From NCBI GenBank assembly GCA_015501075.1, contig JADNYJ010000041.1:1-64000 (forward strand): a stretch of DNA of 64,000 nt. Direction: 5' to 3'. Position 1 is the stretch's first letter, and each line of letters begins with the position of its first letter. The notes under the pieces were generated by a model, which did not search any database, was not told the origin of the DNA, and worked only from the letters and a program-made list of their open reading frames with translations. The position numbers and the translations under genes were made by a program. The stretch comes from Gymnopilus junonius. Taxonomy: Eukaryota; Basidiomycota; Agaricomycetes; Agaricales; Galerinaceae. Of this stretch, positions 1 through 11,384 are shown piece by piece.

Positions 1-109
1 GACAACAAAGACCTCGCAGTGAGGTATGGCATTCTCTAACTTTCTTAAGTTTTTCCTCTTTCCATTCATCATCTACTACATTGTCTATTTGGTGAATTAC
101 ATATTTCCA

Positions 110-2464
110 ATGTCAATTAGACCACATAAGAGGCCAAGAATAGAACATGTGAGTGCAGCTGCTGTCAGGCCGGTCATTAATCGATATTAAGACTTGCTGG
201 AGAATCCATTTATAGATGTGGAAGCAATTGTCGGCAATAGTGAAGAGGAGGAAGATGATGATGGCATGTTTGAAGGTGAATAGGACTATTATAAGAACTT
301 TTGTACCAATTAATTATATCTCAAATAGGTGATGTCGACAAAGATGAGGAGTTATGGGAATTTCAGTGGAATTGCATGCACTTGCACATTGATACCACTT
401 CAGATGGTGCAGATGACTGATAGGGAGCTTTCCTGGGTCGAGCACACTGCATGAGCCAGCATGAGCCTGTTAATGCCGTGATACCAGATGAGTGCATATG
501 GGAGGTGGGATGCAAGGTGCATTTAACTATTGGATGGGTTTATTCAATGGCTTGATGGTATCTTGGTGAACTTGCAGCCAGGAAGGGAAATGCTGGTAGC
601 AAGTAGGATGTTCCTTGATCAACAGCAGAAGGTACCTGTAATGGCCTATCCTTCTATGCCTGGGTGGATCTTCATGCAAGCTCCAACTCGGGATGTTGTT
701 AGCCATTTGGCGGAGAGTATGGATGACCTGAACAGTAACGTCATTCTTCCTGTGCCTATTGAAAACCTTCATTGCATCATATCTGTGCCTGCTCCTAATA
801 TCAAGCCACAATCATGGGCCTGCGTGCATGGCAATGTTAGTGGATGTAGATGTTACAGGGGAGACATGGGTCTTATTACAGAGCATCTGGGCAAATTGGT
901 CCTCTTGCTTGTTCCTCACTTGCCTGTCAAGTTTGAGGCAGGATGACTAATTCATCCACCCCAGATCCTAGTCTCTCCTACAAAGGTTCAGGCTATCCAT
1001 GGGTGCACACACCTGTCTGTCAATAACACTGGCTCCTTGGTATATCGACAGCATCTCTATAGTGCCCAAGGTTTCCTTATTCTCAAGCCCTCTCATGCTG
1101 ACATAGTTCTGGGTGACAATGTTCTTCCAAGCCAGACTGAGTTTGCTTGCTTTGTGGAAAGCAGTTTACTTGATGCAGCTACGAACGCTTCTACCAGAGC
1201 TTCCCTCTCCCATAACAATTTGGTTATTGGTGATCATGTTAAGATCACTAGTGGTGACTTCAGGGACCTTTTGGGTCATATTGCTGATATTCTCGATGAT
1301 GAGTATGTCATATGGTTTCCTTCCCTAGACCTGGTAGAAGCTGTTCCATGCCAGATAGTCAGAGCACACTACCATGTGGGGGATGAGGTAAAAATAGTCT
1401 CTGGGGTCAACTCTGGTCTTGTGGGATGGGTAGTACATTGTGTGTTTGGGGTAGGCGAGTCGCAAGTGACTGTGGTTAATCAAACAGTGAACCTGGAAGT
1501 GAGTCCTGTCTATTTTTTAATTTGACCAACAGCTTATTGTTGGGTGGACTTTGAAACTTAGGCAGTTGTCTATGGATCTCAGTTGGCCTTTCATGACAGT
1601 GACTTTGTTGCATCGACCTTGCACCCCAGGTGACAATGCAATGCAAAGTTGGGTTGAAGAGATCTGAATGAGATCTATATAGGCAAATGTGTTATTGTGA
1701 TGGGTGCACACCACCTAAAGGGTTATCGCAGGTTGATAAAGACCACCCCATGGGAAGGCTTGGCTACAGTTGAACTAGATGCCACACACACAATGGCCTG
1801 CATTGAGCTCAGCAATCTCACTGTCCTTAGATGAGACAAGTCTTTTGGTTATAATCTGATCATATCAGCAGAGCCCGCCCTAAGCAACAGTTTAAGGCAG
1901 ACCTCAGCTGTTCCAGAGGTATTTGCTCCCACCCCCTTTTCAAGTTCTAATGCTAGCGATGTTAGTCCTGCATGGGATCCATCGTTGAGGACACCTGGGC
2001 CTGATATTCTGCTCATTCAATCTGTGCCTGATCCTTCACTCAGTGTTCCCACATCTGTGGTGCCTGTACCCCTTCCACCTTACCATTCTTTGACTGGGTC
2101 CCACTGGCTCCAAGATGTTGCTTTTAGTAGACTGCATCTTAAAGCCAGGATTCATGATAGAGGCCATACCGGGGAACCAGTTGATATTCATTCCATCCAA
2201 GACACATGTGCACAGGTACTCAACAGATACATGCAAGAGTTTAGTTAGGTCGATATTGATTCTCTGGTCCCATTGCATCCCATTGTGAACAAGGAGGCTG
2301 TGACACCTCTGGAGGGTACCCTAAAGGGCAAGCAGTTGGTGGTCAAGTCTTACGGTGAAAATGAGTGTGTAGTGCAAAAGCCTGGTGTATGCTTGCGAAA
2401 GGGGGAGAGCAATCTGGTCATCGCAATGGGCAAGCTCATGCGAATTAACCCTGGTTTACAGTAA
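110..2464 (+). pseudogene. Spt5-like (NGN/KOW) protein, degenerate
   Basis: Reading frames here resemble the transcription elongation factor Spt5, which clamps RNA polymerase II. They begin with an ATG at 110 and an acidic stretch (EEEEDDDG) like the acidic N-terminus of Spt5. An NGN-like region follows (530-946, with PGWIFMQAPTRDVV), then KOW-type modules at 1037-1525 (NLVIGDHVKITSGDFRDLLG and YHVGDEVKIVSGVNSGLVGW). The C-terminal part lies at 1985-2464. Stops interrupt it at about 208, 283, 943, 1523 and 2246, and the parts lie in different frames, so no continuous protein can be made. True Spt5 is a single-copy essential gene. A broken copy beside a Helitron looks like one of the amplified Spt5-like sequences of mushroom genomes. 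The family is fairly sure, the exact limits are not. Confidence 0.6.
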
Positions 2465-2829
2465 TATATATTTGTTTGTATTATATCCCCTCCCATTTTC
2501 TTGTTGCTGGGAGTAGCCCTGCACTTTGTGTGGTGTCTATAATAGATGTGTATTGTTGATCCGGGTGGCAAGTTATGTCTTGGTAATCGGGTTTCCCAAC
2601 TCAATTACCAATTGTACTGGCACATGATGTATATTCCATCAGCCGAAACTGTCTGGCCTGTCTTTTCTTTCCTTGTATTCTGCCTGCTATGTCGCTTCTC
2701 CCATGAGCCCTCTTGATCTTGGTATTGTCTGCATATCTTTTTGTTGTTCGATTGGGCATTCAGGTTCAATTGTATTTCTGTTTTCACAGTGTTTTCCATT
2801 GCTGACATTGTTCATTTCAGGCTTATCAT
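2465..2829. other. spacer between two broken ORFs
   Basis: This is about 365 bp without a protein-like frame, RNA gene or clear repeat. It may contain the 5' end of the neighbouring Helitron, but I could not identify a TC-type terminus. Confidence 0.4.
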
Positions 2830-3957
2830 ATGAGATACATCACAAATGATGAATCTCAGTGCTCATGTCTAGTTGGACATATGCATGCACCAAGCACTGC
2901 CATTAGTCTGCCTATATTTAGGCCACTTGATTTGATATTTCACATTGAGATGGGATACTGCCTGCCTTGTACAGACTCTTCACCCTCAGCATTTGCTGGG
3001 GTGCCAACAAATTCACAGGGTGTTTTGCACCCATTCCATCAGGTTGGACTATACTTGTGTGAAGTTCCAGTTGATGGTCATTCCTATGAACACAAGTGGA
3101 TTCATCACATCAAGGTGGTCATAAAAACTGTCATTCAGTCCTGCTGGCATGTGCTGGAGCCATTGGTATCTGTACTTCACAAATGTGTGACTTGCCTTGC
3201 TAATCTCAATATATATGATGTTAAAAACTTTCAGCTCCAAGAGCACATGATGGATTGGATTGAATTTGTCATCTCCCATATCAAGCTTTTTCTGTTGAGA
3301 TATATTATGCAAAGACATGATTTCTGTGCTATGCTCACTTACATGTGAGTCAAGGCTTCTGCCACTGTTCGATATCACCCTTGTAAGTGCTATAAGGATA
3401 ATATTGATGTCCCAACATGCAAAAAGAGGTACTGGTGGAAGAGTTACAAACAAGGCTGCAACAATATTCTCTGATATGTGAAAGGATATTCAATTGCTGC
3501 TCATATTGTTGGTCAACCTGCTGAATTTGACCCTGCATTGGAGTATAGATTCCATTCATATGTCTCAGAGGAGGAGTTTGTTTCCCTGAGCATGTGCAAT
3601 GGAAGATATATTGCAACATGGTTGCCATTGGGAGACCTGTTGGATTTCTTGTCAGTCCCTAAGTTGCTTGATGTTGTGAACATCCACGGAATCAAAATCC
3701 AACCAGATACAACAATGGCTGATGTGATAGTGTTGTTCTTATTACATGAATGCAAACAGTGCAGTAAATATTATATACTCTTTTTGCCTTTGAAGGGTCC
3801 TCGGGGGGGTGGTAAAATGAGAAATGGTTGTTCTGTCATAAATGACATGAGCCCTTTGGATACCACATCTTCTGTGGATAACACATCTGTAGGTTTGCAT
3901 GCGGCAAACTGCGACATGTATCTTGGTGGTGGGTGGCTCCTGCACGGTGACTGCTAG
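2830..3957 (+). pseudogene. unknown broken ORF upstream of the Helitron genes
   Basis: Two long frames (2830-3348 and 3478-3957), linked by a third frame, give protein-like sequence rich in His, Cys and aromatic residues. I do not recognise the family. Near the end a helical segment (PLGDLLDFLSVPKLLDVVNI, about 3625-3685) is followed by a Cys-containing stretch, ECKQCSKYY. That layout resembles the SAP-like helices plus Cys motif found in the next frame (HHHCPMCEDNC, about 4216-4250). It may be the N-terminal part of the Helitron polyprotein or a separate captured gene. Stops at 3346 and 3475 and a loss of coding character after about 3790 show that it is broken. Confidence 0.4.
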
Positions 3958-3977
3958 GTGATCGACTGATTGACCAT

Positions 3978-5409
3978 GTGTTGTGTCCCAGCAATGCAGT
4001 TATCGACATCCACGCATGCTACAGGTTGCAAGGATACACTTCTCACACCTCTTTGCCTATGGTTCTCACCCAAAATGTGTCATGCATTGCAGTTGACCTT
4101 TCATTAGCAGAGCTGGCACCTTTATTGATGAGAGATGAGCTAAAGGAGCTTTCTAAAGCTCATCGAATTAGCTCTGTGAGAGCTTTGAGGAAAGAAGCAC
4201 TCATAGAAAAATTCAAACATCATCATTGTCCTATGTGTGAGGATAATTGCTCTGTTTTTGTCTACAACAAAATGTTGCTAAGAGTAGCACGGAAAGAGTA
4301 AAGAAGCACAGGGCCAAAAATATTGATGGCAATCAGGGAACTATTGCAGATGACCTGAAGATAGATTCGGACTTGACTACCACTCTGACTTTCCCTCCTC
4401 TGCCAGTGACACCTGATCTTGTGAGGGATATCAATTACTGCAAGGACATTAACCCAGCTCGATTCAAAGAGGCTGGCTGTGCAGTTTGTGGAAGACTTCG
4501 TCGCTTGTGCCATCTTAAATTGCTCAATAGTTGTGAATTGGACTTAAACGTCCTGCAGTCCTTCAATGTAATGTGAAAAGAACGGCATTCTGCTGATGAA
4601 ATATCAGTGAGTTGGATGGACCAATATTGGTGCAAGGTTGTAAACATATATGCGCACATTGTGAGGATGCCTTGAAGAAGAATAAACTCCCATTGGCATC
4701 TCTGGTGAATGGCATGTGGCTAGGCAATGTACTGAAACAACTGCGTGGCCTCACTTTCATGGAACAGATGCTGATAGCATGCATATGTCACAATAGGTGC
4801 CTGGTGCATGTTTCTTCAGGTCGAGCAAAGATGATTGCAAATTGTATTATGTTCGCAAACCCCATGGCAAAAGTTTACAAGTATCTACCACCTAGCAAGG
4901 AGGATCTTAGTGAAGTGTTGGCCATTGTGTTCATCGGTCCAGTAAGACCCACAGAAGAGGAGTACAAATGAACACCACTATTTGTGTGAAGGAACAGAGT
5001 AGCAGAGGCACTGGAATGGCTGAAATTGAATCATTCCAATTATGCTAACCTCGAAATATCACAGGAAAACCTTAATTCTTATCCTTTGGCTGGCATACCT
5101 GTAATAGTGGATTATAGGCACAATGACTTGGACTCCAATAAAATTGCATCTGCAATGAGTAAATTCGACAACGACCTGGAAGAGGGCACTGAAAATGGTC
5201 CTTGCCCGTTCACTGTTCATGGATTAACAGGAGAGGAGTATGAGAAGATTGATATGAAGGAGATTAAAATTAAAGCACTCAGACATCTTGAAAAGGGAGG
5301 TCTGGCTTTGGCCATGGGCATGAAGAGCAGCCACAACCTATATATGGGAACCCTCAGATATATCCCCAAATGTTCCCTTGGCTGTTTCCATATGGCAAAG
5401 GTGGTCTAG
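3978..5409 (+). pseudogene. Helitron N-terminal region with DUF6570-like domain
   Basis: The first part (3978-4301) has a SAP-like helix pair (DELKELSKAHRISSVRALRK) and a His/Cys cluster, HHHCPMCEDNC. Next come paired Cys motifs, CAVCGRLRRLC and GCKHICAHCEDAL, then KNKLPLASLVNGMWLGNV and PVRPTEEEYK. This order is characteristic of DUF6570, a domain of unknown function that precedes the Rep domain in many mushroom Helitrons. A zinc-binding role is an inference from the Cys pairs. Three frames are needed to read it. Breaks lie at about 4300, 4574 and 4970, and a further frame change near 5345 leads into the Rep domain. Confidence 0.6.
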
Positions 5410-8076
5410 GGCAAGAAAGGCATGCCCGAAAGCTGTCAGAGGCAGAGCACAAGAAGAACTTGCTATTGTACTATGACAAGCATTTCCAGACTGATCTGTA
5501 CTTTCCCATAATAGCTTTCAATCATGAACAGATCAAAGATTGTTCTACAGGGAGTTTTTAATGGCCAAATAGCAAAGGTTTGATGATATAGCACAATGAC
5601 TGCATGGGATTAAGCCCCATGTGCTAGAATCCATATCAAAGAGGATGCGGTCAGGCGAGCATGTTACACCTGTTACCGAGGATGAGAAGGCATGTTTCAA
5701 ACTGCTCGATGATCTGGATCACATTGGCAGTAGTGTAAAAGGCTTGCTGACAAGTAAAAAGTATATGAGAAATGAAATTTGGTCCTTGGTGTCATTTAAA
5801 GGAGCTCCCTCATGGTTCATCACTTTTTCGCCTGCTGATAGCAGGCATCCTCTATGTTTGTATTATGCAGACAAGGATATGACCTTCAAACTGGAACTTA
5901 GGTCTTCGGATGAAAGGGATCAGCTTATACTATGAAATCCTGTTGCAGCTGCTAAGTTCTTCAATGTCATGGTCAGACTAGTGATTAAACATGTACTTGG
6001 TGTGGGCGAGGACCATCTGGGTCTTTATGGGAAAACAGGCACCTATTATGGAACAGTTGAGCAACAAGGACAATTGACTTTGCACTTACATATGCTATTA
6101 TGGATAGAAGGTGCACTTTTGCCTCAAGAAATTAGGGACAGAATTATGGATTCTGATTCAGACTTCCAGAAAGCAACAATTGAATACCTGGAGAGTGCTT
6201 ATATGGGCGAACTCCTAACAGGCACACTGGATGAAGTGCAATCAAGAAAGCCTGACAATGGAATAATAGGTAAAGGGATACATACTATTCAGGTGAAACC
6301 TGGTAAAAAAAAGGATAGTGAGGTTTACGCAGATCCGACACAGACCTTACCTACACCTCCTCCTAAGAAAATCTGCAAGTTGGTTCATGGTGATAGCAAT
6401 CCCAGTGAACATTGTAAAGACTGTTTAGATTTTGTTAGATGGTGGTCTGAATATGAGCAGATAGTTGACAATATATTGGTCTGATCAACATCCATACTTG
6501 CAGGTCATCTAAAGGGAAAGACACAGACATGTCAAAAGGTTCTGGTGATTCACCTGAAAAAGAGACGCCCATAGCAAAAGCCACCCACAATGGTCCTAAA
6601 GGTTGTGTGAATAGAGATGGTGTCTGTATAGCACGATTCCCTAGAGAGGTTAGACTCAAAACAGAAGTCGATACCACAGATGGGCATATTTTTATAAAAA
6701 AACTTGAGCCTATGATGAACACATTTTCTGCATGCCTCATGTACCTATTGCACTGTAATAGTGATGTTACTAGCCTTCAGTCAGGTACTTCCCTAAAGGT
6801 GACAGTCAAGTATGTCAGCGACTATATTACAAAACCTATGCTTAAGACATACCAAGTTTTTTCCTCTGCATACAATGTCTTCTCTAAAAATTCAGAGATG
6901 CTGGGAGAAGATATCAAGGCAGCTGAATCAGCCTGGAAGCTAATTCTCAAAATTGTGAATGCACTGACATCGAAGCTTGAAATTGGCAGTCCGATGGCCT
7001 GTATGTATTTGCTTGGGAATCCTGATCATTACACAAGCCATGAATTTATACCATTCTGGTGGAAGAGCTACATTGGTGAAGTATGGTGCTCTTGGTCCAA
7101 TGACCCATTGTTGAGTACAAATAGCGGCACTGTCATTGACAAAAATAGCCTGGGTGATAATGAACATGAGCCATGTTCTGAAAATGTAAAATGTGAGGAT
7201 GTAAAAGACATTGTGGAGGATGAGTTATCTGAAAAGGTCGTGCTTGGTCAGGAGGAGGGAACGTACATTGTTAGATCCAATGTTGATGACTACAAATATC
7301 GGCCTCATGCATATTCTAGCCTTAATTTATTTCAATGGATACAGACCAATAAAAAATGGAGGCAACACAACAAACAGTCTAAAAAACTTGAAATTGATGA
7401 GGTGCATGCCATAGAGGATGACACTTGCAGTGCGACTTATCACAAATTTTTGACTGAACATCCTTTACATAAGACTCATGAAGTCATGTGTGACACAAGC
7501 AGATTGGCAATGATTGTTCCTAATTTTATTGGCAGGGGTCTTCCACAATCTGATCAAGGTGACAGAGAGTATTATTGCATGACAATGTTGATGCTGTTCA
7601 GGCCATGGAGGGATGGCTTGTCATTGAAGAAGGGTAATGAGACATGGGATGATGCTTTTCTTGCATATGAATTTACCCCTTGTGACAGAAAGTACATGGC
7701 TAATTTCAACTTAAAATATGAATGCTTGGATGAAAGGGATGATTACCATGCCCAGTTTCAAAAGACAATAAAAAAGGCCAGCATTCCCAGTCATTTTCAG
7801 TATGATTCAGATGAGACCGACAATGAAAATGGTAGCTCATATGTGGATGGTGGTGAATATGACTACATAGAAGGAGATGATCCAGACCAGTGTTCTTTGC
7901 TATCACTGCAGGCGAGGTTGAAGGCGAGGCAAAAGGAAGAGGCAAACAGAATTTTGCAAGCCTCTGGATGGGCTGAACCATGTGCCATGTCAGAGGAAAA
8001 CATTGATAGGATGAAGGACCTTCCAACTACCAAGCTTTCGGCCAATGCCTGGAAGAATGTAGTGAAGAATTGCTGA
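5346..8076 (+). pseudogene. Helitron Rep (HUH endonuclease), Helitron_like_N
   Basis: Helitron Rep nicks DNA and starts rolling-circle transposition. The entry motif MFPWLFPYGKGGLG (about 5370) is typical of Helitron_like_N. The metal-binding HUH motif appears as QLTLHLHMLLWIEG (about 6071-6112). The paired catalytic tyrosines are visible in KYVSDYITKP (about 6809-6838). A further conserved block, MYLLGNPDHYTSHEFIPFWW (about 7003-7062), follows. The last 515 codons (6529-8076) are open. Upstream, stops or frame changes at about 5559, 5934 and 6483 break the frame. The catalytic residues survive although the gene is dead, which suggests fairly recent decay. Confidence 0.7.
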
Positions 8077-8678
8077 GATGCTATACTCAAAGAAAGACAG
8101 TGCAATCTTACATGCTTGAGTAAGCCAAATCAGGCCAGCGAACACACAAATACTGAAGGTGATGGACAGGGGCAAGTCAAGATCATAGATGGCAACTATT
8201 TGAGGCATGATTTCAAAGCACAAAAAGAAGAGAGTGACATGATAATAAATGATATCATTGATGAATTCTCGCTGAACAAAGAGCAGGAGCATGCATTCCA
8301 AATCATTGCAAATCATGCTGCATCAGCAGCCCCTGATCAACTCAAGATGAAGCTGGGTGGCATGGGCAGTACTGGAAAGTCACAGGTGATCAAAGCTCTT
8401 ATTGAGATGTTTAACAGGAGAAAGGAAACACACAGGTTCACCATCATTGCCCTGACTGGCATGGCGGCAGCTCTCTTAGGCAGTTCCACCTATTATTCAT
8501 TGCTGGGAATTTGGAGGTCTTTATTGTCCCCCTGTAATTCCTGTAGGATTGGGGCCTATTCCTGTAGGATTCCTGTAGGACTGGGCATATAGTGCACCAT
8601 ATTAAGATGGCTGAGGCCTAGAGTCCTATAGGATTGGACCAGGATTGGGCCAAATTGGTCTAATCCTGAGGACTGGTC

Positions 8679-8967
8679 CTGGTAGTCCTATAGGACTGGG
8701 ATTATTTAGGTTATTTTGATGTGTTTTAACAATGTTTATGGCTATTTAGGGTATAACTAAGCTAAATATAGGTGATACCGACTTTTCTGTATATTATGTA
8801 AGCTAAAAACACATGGAAAACAAGTGCAAATGCAAAAACCCCTGCTAGTCCTATAGGACTAGAACACTTTGAGGCCATTTAGATGTTTTTTAATCAATTT
8901 TAAGGGTATTTAGGGTATAACTAAGTTAACTATAGCTAGTACCAGTTTATTCTGATATTATGTAAGC
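8679..8967 (+). repeat. two imperfect tandem copies, 163-bp period, with TCCTATAGGA
   Basis: Copy 1 (8679-8804) and copy 2 (8842-8967) each start with CTGSTAGTCCTATAGGACT and share TATTTAGGGTATAACTAAG and TATTATGTAAGC. They lie in the non-coding left arm of the KDZ-related element. The palindrome at their start is the same motif that fills the terminal repeats, so they may be transposase-binding arrays. Confidence 0.65.
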
Positions 8968-9222
8968 CCTTTATGCAATCAACACTACCATCTTCTTGCA
9001 TCATGGTGTTTGGTGCATAACTGCACTAATTGAAGTGTTGAGGGAACTTCTGCCTGCCAAGATCATCAGACAGATTGGAACACCTTCAGGAAGTACTCCT
9101 ATCACAATGTCTGGTCAGGTATCCACTGACTTCTCCAGAGATCAGCTGAAAGCTATGCTTGGCAGCCAAGATCCCAAGGCTCCAATCCTCAACAACATGA
9201 TGATCCTGCTAGCGATCCTCCT

Positions 9223-9858
9223 TTGCTACCAAATTACTTTAGCCCTGGCTGCTATTACTGTGTTGAAATGATTTGCACACCCTGTGGTGTTGTTATTGCT
9301 TGGACCAAATTCACTCATTCAGAATCAACAACCAACATTCTCAACTTCCTTGCATCAGTTTATCCTACCCAAGACTCATGGCCTGACTATATATGCATTG
9401 ATAAAGCATGTCAGGTACTTGCAACTACAGTCACCAATGGAAGCTAGGAGATATGGAAGCATACATCTCAGTTTATTGTAGATGCCTACCATTATATCAA
9501 TCATCGTCTTCAGGATTATCTCTGCCAGACTTATTGCAATCCTGCTCCAGCAAACAATGTGGCCCCAAACTTGGTGATTGTGGAATATGATTCAAATGGA
9601 CAACCTTATGGTCACCAGGCCTTCAATACTCAAGTCTGTGAACAACTCAATGCATGGCTTGGAGGCTATCAGTCCATTGCCAAATGGATGACTCCTGGAA
9701 ACTTCAACTGGTTTATTCATGTTATGCTGTTCTATCATACTAAATACACCATCAAGAAGCAGCAGAAGAAGCAGTCAAACCAGGAGACAGAAGATGGTGA
9801 TATTGGACTTGATGAAGAGACAGAAACAGAGGAAGAAGAAGGATCTGATGAAGAGTAG
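9223..9858 (+). pseudogene. KDZ-related transposase / CxC-type zinc protein, one nonsense codon
   Basis: One frame of 211 codons runs through the inserted element with a single in-frame TAG at 9445-9447, where relatives as I remember them have Trp. It starts with a Cys pair region (PGCYYCVEMICTPCG). It then shows ICIDKACQVL, FIVDAYHYINHR with TYCNPAPANN, and QVCEQLNAWLGGYQS, followed by NFNWFIHVMLFYHTKY and an acidic tail. Asp in CIDKAC, Asp in FIVDAYHY and Glu in CEQLNAW are candidates for a DDE catalytic triad. The pattern is that of the proteins annotated as CxC5/CxC6 cysteine clusters associated with KDZ transposases. A CxC-like N-terminal piece (8996-9271) lies in another frame. The family is fairly sure; the catalytic assignment is an inference. 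Confidence 0.6.
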
Positions 9859-11384
9859 TCATAGGAACAGGTGAATAGTAATAAAAGAAGTGTATATTAG
9901 TATAAAAATATGTTATAACAAGTATAGTTCTCTTCATATATGATAATCTAGGGTCATTCCTACAGGATTCCTATTGGACTGCCCTTGGGAGTCTGTTTCT
10001 GATATGGTTTAGGCCTAATCCTACAGGAATCCTATAGGACTCAGGCCAGTCCTATAGGAATGGTAGGGGGACTGAAAAGTACTGGGAATTTGCATGGAAA
10101 ATGGAAAAGAGGGCTCCGTGTTGAAAGTGAATGTGAACACCATCAATGAACTTTGCGCCAAGTTGGCTGGAGTTGAATATATATTTTTAGATGAAGTTTC
10201 AATGGTCGGTTGCAATGAGTTATACACGATAAGCCCTCAGCTAGTGGAGTTAACTAATGAGCATGACAAACCATTTGGGGGCATGAATGTTATATTTGCA
10301 GGAGACTTTGCACAATTACCCCCTGTTGGAAAGCCAGCCCTCTACAGCAACATGTCAGTACAAGGACTGGCAGATATGTCTGTGAGAGATCAGGAATAAT
10401 GATTGGAAAGCTGTTGTGGCATCAGGTCATGACTGTCATGATATTAAAGCAGAATATGAGACAGCGAAGCCAGACAGATGATGATGCAAAATTCTGAACA
10501 ACTCTGGAGAATATGTGATATGCATCCTGCACAGACTCTGACATAGAATTTTTATGGTCTAGAATTGTCACATGTATACCTGGTGAATTGCCGCTGAAGC
10601 ATAAGAACTTTCGAAATGTCCCTATTATTACTGCTTGGAACATACAGAAAGATGAAATAAATGAAATCAGTTGTGACTGGTTCACGAAAGATGTAGGAGA
10701 AGATTTGGTCAATTTCTACTCTGATGACATGTTGGGGATGGATGCCGACAAGACAGGCCAATGCCAAAGAAGAAAAAATTGAAACCAAAAAAACCAGTTA
10801 GGTCCTTGTCAGATAGGACAAAGGACATACTATGGAAGGCTGACCCATCTTCCAGTGAACATGTAGCTGGCAAGCTTTCCTTGTGCATTGGGATGCCAGT
10901 TATGATTTGATATAATGATGCAACTGAACTGTGTATAACAAAAGGTCAGGAAGGCTATGTATGTGGATGGGACAGCATGGCCAGTGCCGACAGAAGGCAA
11001 CATATCAATACCCTGTTTGTAAAGTTGCAAAACCCACCAAAGGATGTTTATATCCCTGATTTGCCATGTAATGTAGTCCCTATACCTAAAACTACTGTAT
11101 CAATTAAGTGTAATATGCCTGATGGTGGTACCATGTCAGTCAAGCGAACTCAAGTACAGGTGCTTCCTAACTTTGCCATGACGGACTTTGCTAGTCAAGG
11201 AAAGACTAGACCATACAACATAGTAGACCTGGGTCATTGCAAGACTTTCCAGTTATATTATACAGCCTTGTTGAGGAGTGCCACTGCAGCCAGTATGCTT
11301 ATCATGCAGGGCTTTGACTCTGAAAAAATTACTCAGGGTCTCAGGAAAAAAAAAGCTATCTGCATCAGGAATTCAGAGAGTTAG

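Larger units (their letters stand above)
8514..10081 (+). mobile_element. KDZ-related DNA transposon inserted in the helicase gene
   Basis: The element is flanked by an exact 11-bp direct repeat, CTGGGAATTTG, at 8503-8513 and 10082-10092, read as a target-site duplication. Its ends are imperfect inverted repeats. The left end contains TTGTCCCCCTGTAATTCCTG, and the right end, read on the minus strand, contains CAGTCCCCCTACCATTCCTA. Both subterminal regions are packed with the near-palindrome TCCTRTAGGA, and the left one holds an imperfect 163-bp duplication. Inside is one nearly open frame (9223-9858) related to KDZ transposases. A duplication longer than the 8 bp I know for some KDZ relatives is unusual. 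Confidence 0.7.
8116..11384 (+). pseudogene. Helitron Pif1-family helicase, split by an insertion
   Basis: This is the helicase part of the Helitron protein. Walker A is GGMGSTGKSQVIKAL (about 8356-8400). The frame then meets a transposon at 8514-10081. It resumes afterwards with Walker B (IFLDEVSMV, about 10182-10208) and motif III (AGDFAQLPPVGK, about 10301-10336). The Pif1 C-terminal block MTDFASQGKTRPYNIVDL (about 11177-11230) and the YYTALLRSATAASM segment follow. Between about 10400 and 10975 the frame is broken by many stops, although segments such as KHKNFRNVPIITAWNI remain readable. If the insertion and one of its two 11-bp flanking repeats are disregarded, the reading frame on both sides is consistent. 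Confidence 0.7.
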
